NCBI GenBank assembly: GCA_011620605.1
Contig: WOYW01000007.1
Span: 1 to 64,000 of the forward strand
Length of the DNA: 64,000 nucleotides
Direction: 5' to 3'
From: Bacteroidales bacterium
GTDB taxonomy: Bacteria > Bacteroidota > Bacteroidia > Bacteroidales > UBA932
Every line of letters starts with the position of its first letter. The stretch's first letter is position 1. Of the stretch, positions 9,751-17,047 are shown one piece after another. Position numbers and translations under genes: made by a program. The notes beneath the pieces were generated by a model that was not told where the DNA came from, searched no databases, and worked only from the letters and a program-made list of their open reading frames with translations.

Positions 9751-10817
9751 ATTTTAATCCTGAAGAGGGCATAACCGCTCTGGGGCTGATGTCCGGCACT
9801 TCACTGGATGGTCTGGATCTGTGCCTGGCGCATTTTACGTTGAACAACGGATTATGGTCTTACAAGATAGAATGTGCCGATGCAGTCACGTATCCGGAAG
9901 AACTCAAAGAAGCCCTGGCAACTGCACAATCCATAACGGCATTGGAATACGCCCGCCTGCATTCCGATTACGGCATATACCTGGGCGGGCAGGTAAAGGC
10001 GTTTATGGATAGATTCCACGTTAAACCCCAATTGGTGGCATCCCACGGGCATACGATCTTTCACCAGCCTTCCATCCGGCTTACCAGTCAGATAGGCAGT
10101 GGAGCCGGAATAGCTGCAGAAAGCGGTGTTCCAGCAGTCTGCGATTTCCGGACTACCGATGTGGCACTTCACGGACAGGGAGCTCCCCTGGTCCCGGTCG
10201 GAGACAGGTACCTGTTTGGAGATTTTGATTACTGCCTGAATCTGGGCGGTTTTTCCAATATATCTTCTGAAGGGCCGGGCGGGACAAGAAAGGCTTATGA
10301 TATTACCGCCGTAAATTACGTCCTGAACCATTATACCCGGCAAAAAGGGGAGGATTTTGACAAAGACGGGAACCATGCCCGGAATGGAAAAGTGAACAAA
10401 ACGGTTTTGGATGCGCTAAACGAGCTTCCTTTTTACAAGAAGTCCGGACCCAAATCCCTGGGCAGGGAATGGGTGGAGGGGCAGGTATTCCCGCTGATCG
10501 ATTCGTTCGGGATCACAACAGATAATATTTTGGCCACTTACTGTGAGCATATAGCTGTACAGACCTCTTTCCATGTAAGTTCCGGATCAAAGGTGTTGGT
10601 CACCGGCGGAGGGGCGTTCAACAGGTATTTGATGGAACGAATGGCTGCTGTGGCCAAAGGAACGATCTTTCATATTCCCGATGATCTTACGGTGAATTTC
10701 AAAGAAGCGCTTATCTTTGCATTCCTGGGTGTTTTATATGTAAATGACATCCCGTCCTGTTTGTCATCGGTGACCGGCAGCCTGCACGACAATATCGGTG
10801 GAGCGATGTATAAATAA
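9744..10817 (+). CDS. anmK: Anhydro-N-acetylmuramic acid kinase
   Basis: Phosphorylates and opens 1,6-anhydro-MurNAc to MurNAc-6-phosphate in peptidoglycan recycling. The N-terminal nucleotide motif GLMSGTSLDGLDL is near residues 13-25, and the GQGAPLVPVGD and NLGGFSNIS motifs are present, as is VTGGGAFN near the C-terminus. The 357-residue length is normal. It overlaps the M23 peptidase gene by seven bases, so the peptidase and the recycling kinase are probably made together. Confidence 0.94.
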   Translation: MVNFNPEEGITALGLMSGTSLDGLDLCLAHFTLNNGLWSYKIECADAVTYPEELKEALATAQSITALEYARLHSDYGIYLGGQVKAFMDRFHVKPQLVASHGHTIFHQPSIRLTSQIGSGAGIAAESGVPAVCDFRTTDVALHGQGAPLVPVGDRYLFGDFDYCLNLGGFSNISSEGPGGTRKAYDITAVNYVLNHYTRQKGEDFDKDGNHARNGKVNKTVLDALNELPFYKKSGPKSLGREWVEGQVFPLIDSFGITTDNILATYCEHIAVQTSFHVSSGSKVLVTGGGAFNRYLMERMAAVAKGTIFHIPDDLTVNFKEALIFAFLGVLYVNDIPSCLSSVTGSLHDNIGGAMYK

Positions 10818-10831
10818 ATGTTTATAAAAAG

Positions 10832-10862
10832 TTTGGGTAAAAAGAAAAAAGCACTACCTTTG
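10832..10862 (+). promoter_or_regulatory. Bacteroidota-type promoter of rplS
   Basis: TTTG (10832-10835), a 19-bp spacer and TACCTTTG (10855-10862) fit the -33/-7 consensus exactly. The rplS ATG lies 31 bases after the -7 box, giving a normal leader. Confidence 0.8.
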
Positions 10863-10893
10863 CAAGCCCAAAATTAATACGATACGTACGAAG

Positions 10894-11274
10894 ATGGACT
10901 TAATAAAAGCAGCAGAGCAAGCATTTGCAGGAGAAAGTAAAAACTTTCCGGATTTTAAATCAGGGGATACCGTTACGGTAACTTACAAGATAAAGGATGA
11001 GAACAAGGAACGTCTGCAAAAATTCCGCGGAGTGTGCATTCAGCGTAAAGGCTCCGGCGTGTCCGAAACATTTACGGTTCGCAAGATCTCAAACGGAGTG
11101 GGAGTAGAGCGTATATTCCCTTACACTTCACCTTTTATTGATTCCATAGAAGTAAACAAATACGGAAAGGTACGCCGTGCCCGCATTTATTACCTCCGCA
11201 ATCTTACAGGTAAGAAAGCCCGTATTAAAGAAAGAAGGGTCAACCTGGACAAAACAGCTAAAGCTGAGGCATAG
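10894..11274 (+). CDS. rplS: 50S ribosomal protein L19
   Basis: Ribosomal protein at the 30S/50S interface. The 126-residue sequence has the typical L19 core, with [43 protein letters not shown] and [20 protein letters not shown]. The tail is rich in Lys and Arg. The tRNA-Arg gene begins six bases after its stop, so the two probably share a transcript ending at the hairpin at 11364-11403. Confidence 0.98.
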   Translation: MDLIKAAEQAFAGESKNFPDFKSGDTVTVTYKIKDENKERLQKFRGVCIQRKGSGVSETFTVRKISNGVGVERIFPYTSPFIDSIEVNKYGKVRRARIYYLRNLTGKKARIKERRVNLDKTAKAEA

Positions 11275-11280
11275 TTTACC

Positions 11281-11354
11281 GGCCCCGTAGCTCAACTGAA
11301 TAGAGCATTTGACTACGGATCAAAAGGTTACAGGTTTGAATCCTGTCGGGGTCA
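11281..11354 (+). tRNA. tRNA-Arg (anticodon ACG)
   Basis: A full cloverleaf folds by hand. The acceptor arm pairs GGCCCCG with CGGGGTC, and the D stem is GCTC/GAGC. The anticodon stem TTTGA/TCAAA holds loop CTACGGA, with ACG at 11315-11317. The T arm ACAGG/CCTGT has loop TTTGAAT. The discriminator is A and CCA is not encoded. ACG implies inosine at position 34 to read CGU, CGC and CGA. Confidence 0.95.
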
Positions 11355-11363
11355 CACGACATT

Positions 11364-11403
11364 GTGGCGCAGAATCATGGAGATTCTGCGCCACTTGTTT
11401 TTT
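11364..11403 (+). terminator. Intrinsic terminator after rplS-tRNA-Arg
   Basis: A perfect 13-bp stem, GTGGCGCAGAATC with its complement, encloses the loop ATGGA and is followed by TTGTTTTTTT. This is a strong rho-independent terminator for the rplS-tRNA transcript. The stem contains the core GCGCAGAATC that recurs in promoters at 17.9-18.1 and 24.6-24.7 kb, and it directly abuts the -33 box of umuD, so it may also be an operator. Confidence 0.75.
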
Positions 11404-11426
11404 ATCCCGTATATTTTCTACCTTTG
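11395..11426 (+). promoter_or_regulatory. umuD promoter, apparently leaderless
   Basis: TTG (11395-11397), a 21-bp spacer and TACCTTTG (11419-11426) lie five bases before the ATG at 11432. The transcript should therefore start almost at the initiation codon. Confidence 0.55.
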
Positions 11427-11431
11427 TTTCA

Positions 11432-11854
11432 ATGAAAAAAATGGTAAAAATATACCTGCCTTCTGAAGAAGAAGCTGAACTGCCTGTAGTGGAGGGTGTG
11501 AAATGCGGGTTCCCTTCTCCCGCGGAGGATTTTTCAGATATGCGGTTGAACATAACCCGGGAAATAGTTAAGAACCCGGCTTCCACATTTTATGCCCGGG
11601 TAAGCGGCAACAGCATGATAAACGAGGGTATAGGGGACGGGGATATACTGGTGGTTGACAAATCGGTGGATCCTTACGACGGTTGTATTGCTATTTGTTA
11701 TGTGGATGGGGAATTTACGTTAAAACGCGTTGAACGGCACAACGATCATTTAATGCTGGTACCTGGCAATAAGGCCTATAAGCCCATTCAGGTTACGGCT
11801 GATAATCATTTTACCATCTGGGGTGTGGTCCGTTATGTGATCAAAAAACTCTGA
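11432..11854 (+). CDS. umuD: UmuD-type S24 peptidase (translesion polymerase subunit)
   Basis: A LexA-like S24 serine peptidase that self-cleaves and forms pol V with UmuC. The 140-residue protein has the cleavage-region start KCGFPSPAEDF, the nucleophile in SGNSM and the catalytic Lys in FTLKRVE. The start is set at the ATG of MKKMVKIY. The open frame extends upstream through the tRNA gene, which cannot be coding, and the promoter lies just before this ATG. An alternative start is the ATG nine bases later. It is followed by umuC after two bases. Confidence 0.92.
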   Translation: MKKMVKIYLPSEEEAELPVVEGVKCGFPSPAEDFSDMRLNITREIVKNPASTFYARVSGNSMINEGIGDGDILVVDKSVDPYDGCIAICYVDGEFTLKRVERHNDHLMLVPGNKAYKPIQVTADNHFTIWGVVRYVIKKL

Positions 11855-11856
11855 TC

Positions 11857-13122
11857 ATGTATGCACTGGCCGACTGCAACAATTTTTTCGTAAGTTGCGA
11901 AAGGGTGTTCAATCCGGGATTGAACGGCCGGCCGGTAATTGTCCTTTCCAACAACGACGGATGTGCCGTTTCGCGAAGCAACGAGGCCAAGGTGCTTGGT
12001 ATCACAATGGGTGTTCCCCTCTTTAAGATCAGGGATATCGTAGAAAAATACAATGTAGCTGTTTTTTCATCCAATTTTGCCCTTTACGGGGACATGTCCC
12101 AGCGGGTACACCAGACTTTACGTCAATTGGCTCCGGCAATAGAAATTTATTCCATTGACGAAGCGTTTTTGGACCTCAGGGGGCTGGAACAGACAGATCT
12201 GGATGCCTTTGCCAAAAAGGCCTCGGCAATGTGTTTTAAAAACACGGGAATTCCGGTGTCGGTGGGGGTCGCTCCTACTAAAACACTGGCCAAGATCGCC
12301 TCCAAATACTGCAAAAAGCGTCCGGAGCTGCAGGGCGGTTACTTTTTACACCACAAAGAGGATATCCGTGAAATTCTAAAGGCTGTTCCGGTGGAGGATA
12401 TATGGGGTATAGGGAGAAGGTATTCACAAAAACTGCGTTCTAACGGAGTGCATACTGCAGCGGATTTTGTATCCCTGCCTCCGGAATGGGTGCGAAAACA
12501 AATGAGTATCAACGGGCTGCGTACACAAAATGAATTGAAAGGAGAACCCTGTATAGATTTCCTGGATATCGTACCTCCCAAAAAGCAGATTTGCGTATCA
12601 CGCAGTTTTGCTCGGGAAATGTATGATTTTGGGAATATATCCGAACAGGTATCGCTTTTTACGGCTATGGTGTGCGAAAAGCTTCGCCGGCAAAAAAGTG
12701 CATGTCACCAGGTTATAGTTTTTCTGCTTACCAACCGTTTTAAGGAGGATGCTCCCCAGCAATACGAAAGCCGCATGTTTACGTTTCCTGTGGCCGCTTC
12801 CAGTACGTTGGAGATTAACCGTATTGTTCTTAAGGAGTTGTCCTTCCTGTACAGGAAAGGATACGGTTATAAAAAAGCCGGGGTCATAGTAACGGGGATC
12901 ATACCTGAAGATGCGGTTCAATTGAATTTGTATGACAGTACGGACAGGATGAAACAATCCCGGCTGATGAAAGTAATGGATGAGTTGAACGAACGGATTG
13001 GTCACGGCACTCTGTCTGTGGCTACCGAATCCCGCGAGGGGATTAAAATGAACCGGCAGCGGCTTTCTCCCCAATATACTACTAAATGGGCCGATATCCC
13101 CGTGGTAAGATCTTCCGGCTGA
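11857..13122 (+). CDS. umuC: UmuC-type Y-family DNA polymerase
   Basis: Error-prone translesion DNA polymerase, the catalytic subunit paired with UmuD. The 421-residue length fits UmuC rather than DinB. The palm motif ADCNNFFVSCERVF opens the protein, and the catalytic YSIDEAFLDL motif is near residues 98-107. The helix-hairpin-helix region VEDIWGIGRRYSQKL and a little-finger domain follow. It forms an operon with umuD and is expected to be damage-inducible, though no known SOS box was recognised. Confidence 0.95.
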   Translation: MYALADCNNFFVSCERVFNPGLNGRPVIVLSNNDGCAVSRSNEAKVLGITMGVPLFKIRDIVEKYNVAVFSSNFALYGDMSQRVHQTLRQLAPAIEIYSIDEAFLDLRGLEQTDLDAFAKKASAMCFKNTGIPVSVGVAPTKTLAKIASKYCKKRPELQGGYFLHHKEDIREILKAVPVEDIWGIGRRYSQKLRSNGVHTAADFVSLPPEWVRKQMSINGLRTQNELKGEPCIDFLDIVPPKKQICVSRSFAREMYDFGNISEQVSLFTAMVCEKLRRQKSACHQVIVFLLTNRFKEDAPQQYESRMFTFPVAASSTLEINRIVLKELSFLYRKGYGYKKAGVIVTGIIPEDAVQLNLYDSTDRMKQSRLMKVMDELNERIGHGTLSVATESREGIKMNRQRLSPQYTTKWADIPVVRSSG

Positions 13123-13153
13123 TTGTATAATTTCGTGATTTTTTTTAACTTTA
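13123..13153 (+). promoter_or_regulatory. Promoter of the lipocalin-like lipoprotein gene
   Basis: TTG (13123-13125), a 20-bp spacer and TAACTTTA (13146-13153, one mismatch to TAnnTTTG) precede the ATG by 15 bases. Confidence 0.45.
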
Positions 13154-13168
13154 AAAGTTATTTTTAAA

Positions 13169-13924
13169 ATGTTAGCTATGAGGTGGTTACTAGCTGGTCT
13201 GCTGCTCCTCACATTATCAGGCTGTTCAAACGAAATTAAGGAAGAATTGCTTTATGGCACCTGGATCATGGAAAGCATAGATGGTCAGGATATTCATACA
13301 AATGATTTCTTTGTGATCAGGTTTAACCCGGACGGAACGGAAATGCACGCTTCTCCTTTGTATGAGGATTCCGTCAATGTAAGATGGTTTCACGGTGAAG
13401 ATTATACTTTCAGGTTTCTTTCTGATACAAAAAGATCAATAAGGATAACCGGAACATCCCCATTGGGCATCCCGGTAGATCTTAACCTTAACATTTTGAA
13501 GCTTACACGGGATAAGCTGGTTTATTTTTATGCCGAGCCCTATATTGCCGGAGCTTATATCTCGGATCACCGTCCCATTACTCTGCGCAGGCCCAAAGAC
13601 GATTATTCACAGGAGATCACGGGAACATGGGAATATGAAATGGAGGGGAAGAAGTTCCGTATGGAGTTCCTGAACGGGGAAATGTACAATTTTCATGTTT
13701 TAGACGGTCAGTCATGGACCATTACTTCCGATTTACCAGAAAGGTATTATTTGTACGGAGATTTTTTGGTTGTCTATACTGTAAAAGAATGGGATGGAAT
13801 AGAAAGAAATCACATGCACTGGCATGACAACTGGCATCTGGAAATTAAAGGTGATAAAATGTACATGACAGCTTTCCGGGGTCTGGACGATGTACAACTC
13901 AAGATCATTGCCCGGAAAAAGTGA
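13169..13924 (+). CDS. Lipoprotein of unknown function, lipocalin-like repeats
   Basis: A 251-residue protein with a signal peptide and lipobox LSGC (Cys near residue 19), so probably membrane-anchored. Two similar halves are visible, each starting with a GTW motif (YGTWIMES near 28 and TGTWEYEM near 150). This resembles the lipocalin-like calycin domains of Bacteroidota lipoproteins. No enzymatic motif is seen. The ATG at 13178 could also be the start. It lies between umuC and the blaI-type regulator and has its own candidate promoter. Confidence 0.7.
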   Translation: MLAMRWLLAGLLLLTLSGCSNEIKEELLYGTWIMESIDGQDIHTNDFFVIRFNPDGTEMHASPLYEDSVNVRWFHGEDYTFRFLSDTKRSIRITGTSPLGIPVDLNLNILKLTRDKLVYFYAEPYIAGAYISDHRPITLRRPKDDYSQEITGTWEYEMEGKKFRMEFLNGEMYNFHVLDGQSWTITSDLPERYYLYGDFLVVYTVKEWDGIERNHMHWHDNWHLEIKGDKMYMTAFRGLDDVQLKIIARKK

Positions 13925-13935
13925 AAAATCTTAAT

Positions 13936-13981
13936 TAACTATATAAAATAGTTACGTAACTAAAAAATATAGTTATATTTG
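13936..13981 (+). promoter_or_regulatory. BlaI/MecI-type double operator and promoter
   Basis: Two identical dyads, TAACTA-N7-TAGTTA, lie at 13936-13954 and 13957-13975, with centres 21 bp (two helical turns) apart. The second overlaps the -7 box TATATTTG (13974-13981). A BlaI-type repressor dimer on each site would block the polymerase, so this is most likely the autoregulatory operator of the adjacent repressor gene. Confidence 0.75.
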
Positions 13982-14002
13982 TGGTGAGAAGAAATTTTTA
14001 TT

Positions 14003-14362
14003 ATGAAACTCACTGCAAAAGAAGAAGAATTAATGACCTTTTTCTGGGACAAAGGACCTCTCTTTGTTAGGGAGCTCCTGGATTGTTACAACCAGCCCAG
14101 GCCGCATTTCAATACATTGTCTACTATTGTGCGGGGGCTGGAAGAAAAAGGCTTTCTGGACCATAACGCTTATGGCAATTCCCATCAGTATTATCCTGTT
14201 GTAAGCCGTGAAGATTTCAGAAGATCCACGCTTAAGGGTGTTATACGTAAATATTACAGCAGTTCGGCCTTCAGTGCCGTTTCTTCACTCATAGACGAAG
14301 AGGCCATATCCCTGGAAGAACTGAAAAAACTCATAACAGAAGTAGAGCGAAAAAACAGCTGA
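14003..14362 (+). CDS. BlaI/MecI/CopY-family repressor
   Basis: A 119-residue winged-helix repressor. The N-terminal DNA-binding domain includes LTAKEEELMTFFWDKGPLFV and NTLSTIVRGLEEKGFL, and a short helical dimerisation tail follows. In this family the repressor is inactivated when a partner M56 membrane peptidase senses a signal. The M56 gene starts two bases after this stop. The double operator just upstream supports autoregulation. Confidence 0.92.
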   Translation: MKLTAKEEELMTFFWDKGPLFVRELLDCYNQPRPHFNTLSTIVRGLEEKGFLDHNAYGNSHQYYPVVSREDFRRSTLKGVIRKYYSSSAFSAVSSLIDEEAISLEELKKLITEVERKNS

Positions 14363-14364
14363 TT

Positions 14365-16425
14365 ATGGGCGCTTTTGTAACATATCTGTTGAAGGCCGGC
14401 ATTTTCCTGCTGTTCTTTTACCTGTTCAATCGGCTGTTGCTGGCCAAAGAAACATTTCACCGGTTCAACCGGATCGTATGGTTGCTGATCATACCGCTTT
14501 CCCTGTTGCTTCCTTTCTGTATTCCGGGGTCCTTTGATCCCCTTGCCTGGTTTGGTCCAAAGCAACAACAAGGGCAGATGCTCATACTACCGGAAGGGAT
14601 GACCGCTACGGTGATGGATCCCTCTGATGGATCTTTTGGAATGGCCCGTATGGTACAATGGATCCTCCTGGTTTATTTCACTGGCATGTTTATCTGTTTC
14701 CTTTTCTTTGTCATATCGTACATAAAGCTGGCGGCCATATTGTGGAAAAACAAAGGCAACGGGAAGGAAGCCGCGTTTGAGAACCTGCTTAACCAATGCA
14801 AAAAACTGAGCAGGGTTACAGGAAAGGTCAGGCTACTGGTCCACTCACAGGAAACCGCCCCGTTCAGCTGGATGCGCTACATAGTAGTTTCTGAAAAGGA
14901 TATGACAGAGGACGGGAAGGATATTCTTATCCACGAATTGTCCCACGTTCGTAAGGGACATTCCTGGGACTTGATACTAACGGACCTGCTCATTCTTTTC
15001 CAGTGGTTCAATCCCGCTGCCTGGCTCATGAAACAATCCATACAGCAGGTCCAAGAATTCCAGGCCGACGATGCGGTCCTTAAAGCAGGCATTAATGCAA
15101 AACAATACCAACTATTATTAATTAAAAAAGCTGTTGGCACAAGACGCTACTCCATGGTCAACAGCTTTAATCACAGCAAACTTAAAAAAAGAATTACCAT
15201 GATGTGGAAAAAGAAATCAAGTAAATGGGCGTTTGCAAAGTGCATGTACGCTCTACCTCTCGCATTCATTGCCATTACGGCTTTTGCAACACCTGAAATC
15301 TCGGGTCGGTTGTCAGAGATTTCCTCTGTCAAAGATATAAAAATTTCTTTGCAGCAGAGCATTAAGCCCCAAGACCCACCTGTGCCAGTACCTGTACCTC
15401 CGCCTGCTGTTCCCATTGCAGAGGCTGTTCCGCAGGCTGACCAGGATACGCTGGTCCCCCTGGCCACGGTTGAAACCAAACCTTTGTTTGCCAACGGGGA
15501 AGGGGAAGAAGCATTTACCCGCTGGGTGTTTGAACATATTAAATACCCGGAAGAAGCCAAAACCAAAGGGATTCAGGGTAGGGTGGTCGCTGCTTTTGTG
15601 CTAAACCACGAAGGAATTGTTACAAATGTACAAATACTCAGGGGAGTACATCCCTTGCTGGACGCCGAAGCCATCCGGGTACTGGAATCTTCTCCAAAAT
15701 GGGAACGTCCCGGGGTATATAAAGGCAAAAAAGCTAATGTTAGATACAATTTCCCGCTAAACTTTTCACTAAATAAAGATAAAAAAGATGAAGCGTCGGT
15801 AAAACAATCAACCAACCCGGAAGACTTGGGCCTGGAACCCGCGATTTTTGCCAACGGAAAAGGGGAAAATGAATTTGCTTTTTGGGTGATGCAACATGTG
15901 AAATATCCGGAGGATGCAAAAAATGAAGGAGCCGGAGGAAGGCTTTTGGTATCTTATGAGCTTTCGAAAGAAGGCACTATTACTCAGGTTGAGATTATCG
16001 GAGGAGTTCATGCTTCCATAGATGCCGAGGTCTTGCGTGTCATAGAATCTTCACCCAAATGGGAAAAACCTGCCATGAAGGAAGGCATCCCGGTCAATGT
16101 CTCTTATGTGATGCCGATGATTTTCTCGTTAAGAGGTAATGACCGGGATAGCGCTAAAACCATAAAGGAATTGAAAGATCTAAAGAAACTTCAAGTTTTG
16201 GATGGTTTTATTGTAGTGGGTTATGGTAATCAATCCGATGTAAAACACGATGTTACAAAAATTCCCAAAGATGTACTTGTTATTGTCGATGGTAAGGAAG
16301 TCGAAGATCTTCAAGAACTCGATCCCGACGACATTGAAAGCATTGAAGTGTTGAAAGATGCTGCAGCCATAGAAAAATATGGAGAAAAAGGCAGAAAAGG
16401 TGTGATCATTGTTACTCGGAAATAA
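14365..16425 (+). CDS. BlaR-like M56 peptidase fused to two TonB domains and a plug-like tail
   Basis: A 686-residue membrane sensor-peptidase. Membrane segments lie at about 8-26, 33-50, 90-115 and near 295-312. The zinc motif HELSH is near residue 190, with EFQADD downstream, as in BlaR1/MecR1 M56 peptidases. After a Pro-rich linker come two TonB C-terminal domains (about 370-470 and 490-595), each with an FANGxGExxF motif and a KYPE(E/D)AK motif. The C-terminus (about 610-686) resembles the TonB-receptor plug segment, with VIVDGKEV, DDIESIEVLKDA and KGVIIVT. It pairs with the repressor gene upstream. The signal sensed is unknown. Confidence 0.88.
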   Translation: MGAFVTYLLKAGIFLLFFYLFNRLLLAKETFHRFNRIVWLLIIPLSLLLPFCIPGSFDPLAWFGPKQQQGQMLILPEGMTATVMDPSDGSFGMARMVQWILLVYFTGMFICFLFFVISYIKLAAILWKNKGNGKEAAFENLLNQCKKLSRVTGKVRLLVHSQETAPFSWMRYIVVSEKDMTEDGKDILIHELSHVRKGHSWDLILTDLLILFQWFNPAAWLMKQSIQQVQEFQADDAVLKAGINAKQYQLLLIKKAVGTRRYSMVNSFNHSKLKKRITMMWKKKSSKWAFAKCMYALPLAFIAITAFATPEISGRLSEISSVKDIKISLQQSIKPQDPPVPVPVPPPAVPIAEAVPQADQDTLVPLATVETKPLFANGEGEEAFTRWVFEHIKYPEEAKTKGIQGRVVAAFVLNHEGIVTNVQILRGVHPLLDAEAIRVLESSPKWERPGVYKGKKANVRYNFPLNFSLNKDKKDEASVKQSTNPEDLGLEPAIFANGKGENEFAFWVMQHVKYPEDAKNEGAGGRLLVSYELSKEGTITQVEIIGGVHASIDAEVLRVIESSPKWEKPAMKEGIPVNVSYVMPMIFSLRGNDRDSAKTIKELKDLKKLQVLDGFIVVGYGNQSDVKHDVTKIPKDVLVIVDGKEVEDLQELDPDDIESIEVLKDAAAIEKYGEKGRKGVIIVTRK

Positions 16426-16440
16426 TCTCAAAGGTTCTGA

Positions 16441-16471
16441 TGCTAAGAATCTCCGGGATTTTTTACCTTTG
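16441..16471 (+). promoter_or_regulatory. Promoter with ATC-N5-GAT element, deformylase gene
   Basis: TACCTTTG (16464-16471) lies three bases before the ATG at 16475. The spacer holds AGAATCTCCGGGATT (16446-16460), an imperfect version of the palindrome found in the esterase and M1 promoters. The TGC at 16441 occupies the -33 position, so the -33 match is poor. Confidence 0.55.
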
Positions 16472-16474
16472 AAC

Positions 16475-17047
16475 ATGCAAAAAATCCTTACATCATTATT
16501 ATTGCTGTTGGCTGTTGCCTGCAGCAATTTTTCTTCCATAGAGAAACACCGCATAGGCAAACCCGTTGACTCGGAAAAGATCATGCCCCTTTTCACCAAC
16601 CAGGTGCCGGAAGAATTGCGGTTCCTGCATTTGAAGGCCGGGCCCCTCAATCGCAGGAATATGAAAACAAAAGCCTATGCCACGTTAAAAGCCCGGATGC
16701 TGACAACGGTTTGTGATACCACCAATCCCGGCGTAGGGATCGCGGCACCCCAGGTAGGGATCAGCAAACAGATCATTGCCGTGCAACGTCTGGACAAGGA
16801 AGGAGAGCCTTTTGAGTTTTACGTCAATCCGGTGATAGAAACGTACGGTGAAGAGAAAAAGTGGGGATGGGAAGGTTGCCTCTCGGTCCCCGGAGAAAGA
16901 GATACCGTGCTGCGTTCCACACAGGTGATGATCGCCTATAGAGACCAGGATTCCTGGCAGATAGTCCGGGATTCGGTTTCAGGATTTACAGCCATTATTT
17001 TTCAGCACGAGATCGATCACCTGAACGGGAAGCTTTATATTGATTGA
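16475..17047 (+). CDS. Peptide deformylase-like lipoprotein
   Basis: A 190-residue homologue of peptide deformylase with an N-terminal export signal and a lipobox-like VACS (Cys near residue 16). It carries the three motifs of the family: GVGIAAPQVGIS, EGCLSVPG (metal Cys) and the HEIDHLNG zinc motif (QHEIDH). Deformylases normally act in the cytoplasm on nascent chains, so export of this copy implies another substrate or a formyl-peptide scavenging role. The start is set at MQKILTS, directly after its -7 box. Its last 53 bases overlap the convergent dehydrogenase gene. Confidence 0.85.
   Translation: MQKILTSLLLLLAVACSNFSSIEKHRIGKPVDSEKIMPLFTNQVPEELRFLHLKAGPLNRRNMKTKAYATLKARMLTTVCDTTNPGVGIAAPQVGISKQIIAVQRLDKEGEPFEFYVNPVIETYGEEKKWGWEGCLSVPGERDTVLRSTQVMIAYRDQDSWQIVRDSVSGFTAIIFQHEIDHLNGKLYID

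Noticed and set aside
11309-11431. Longer N-terminus for UmuD
   Set aside because: The extension would translate part of tRNA-Arg and the terminator hairpin, and lies upstream of the -7 box.
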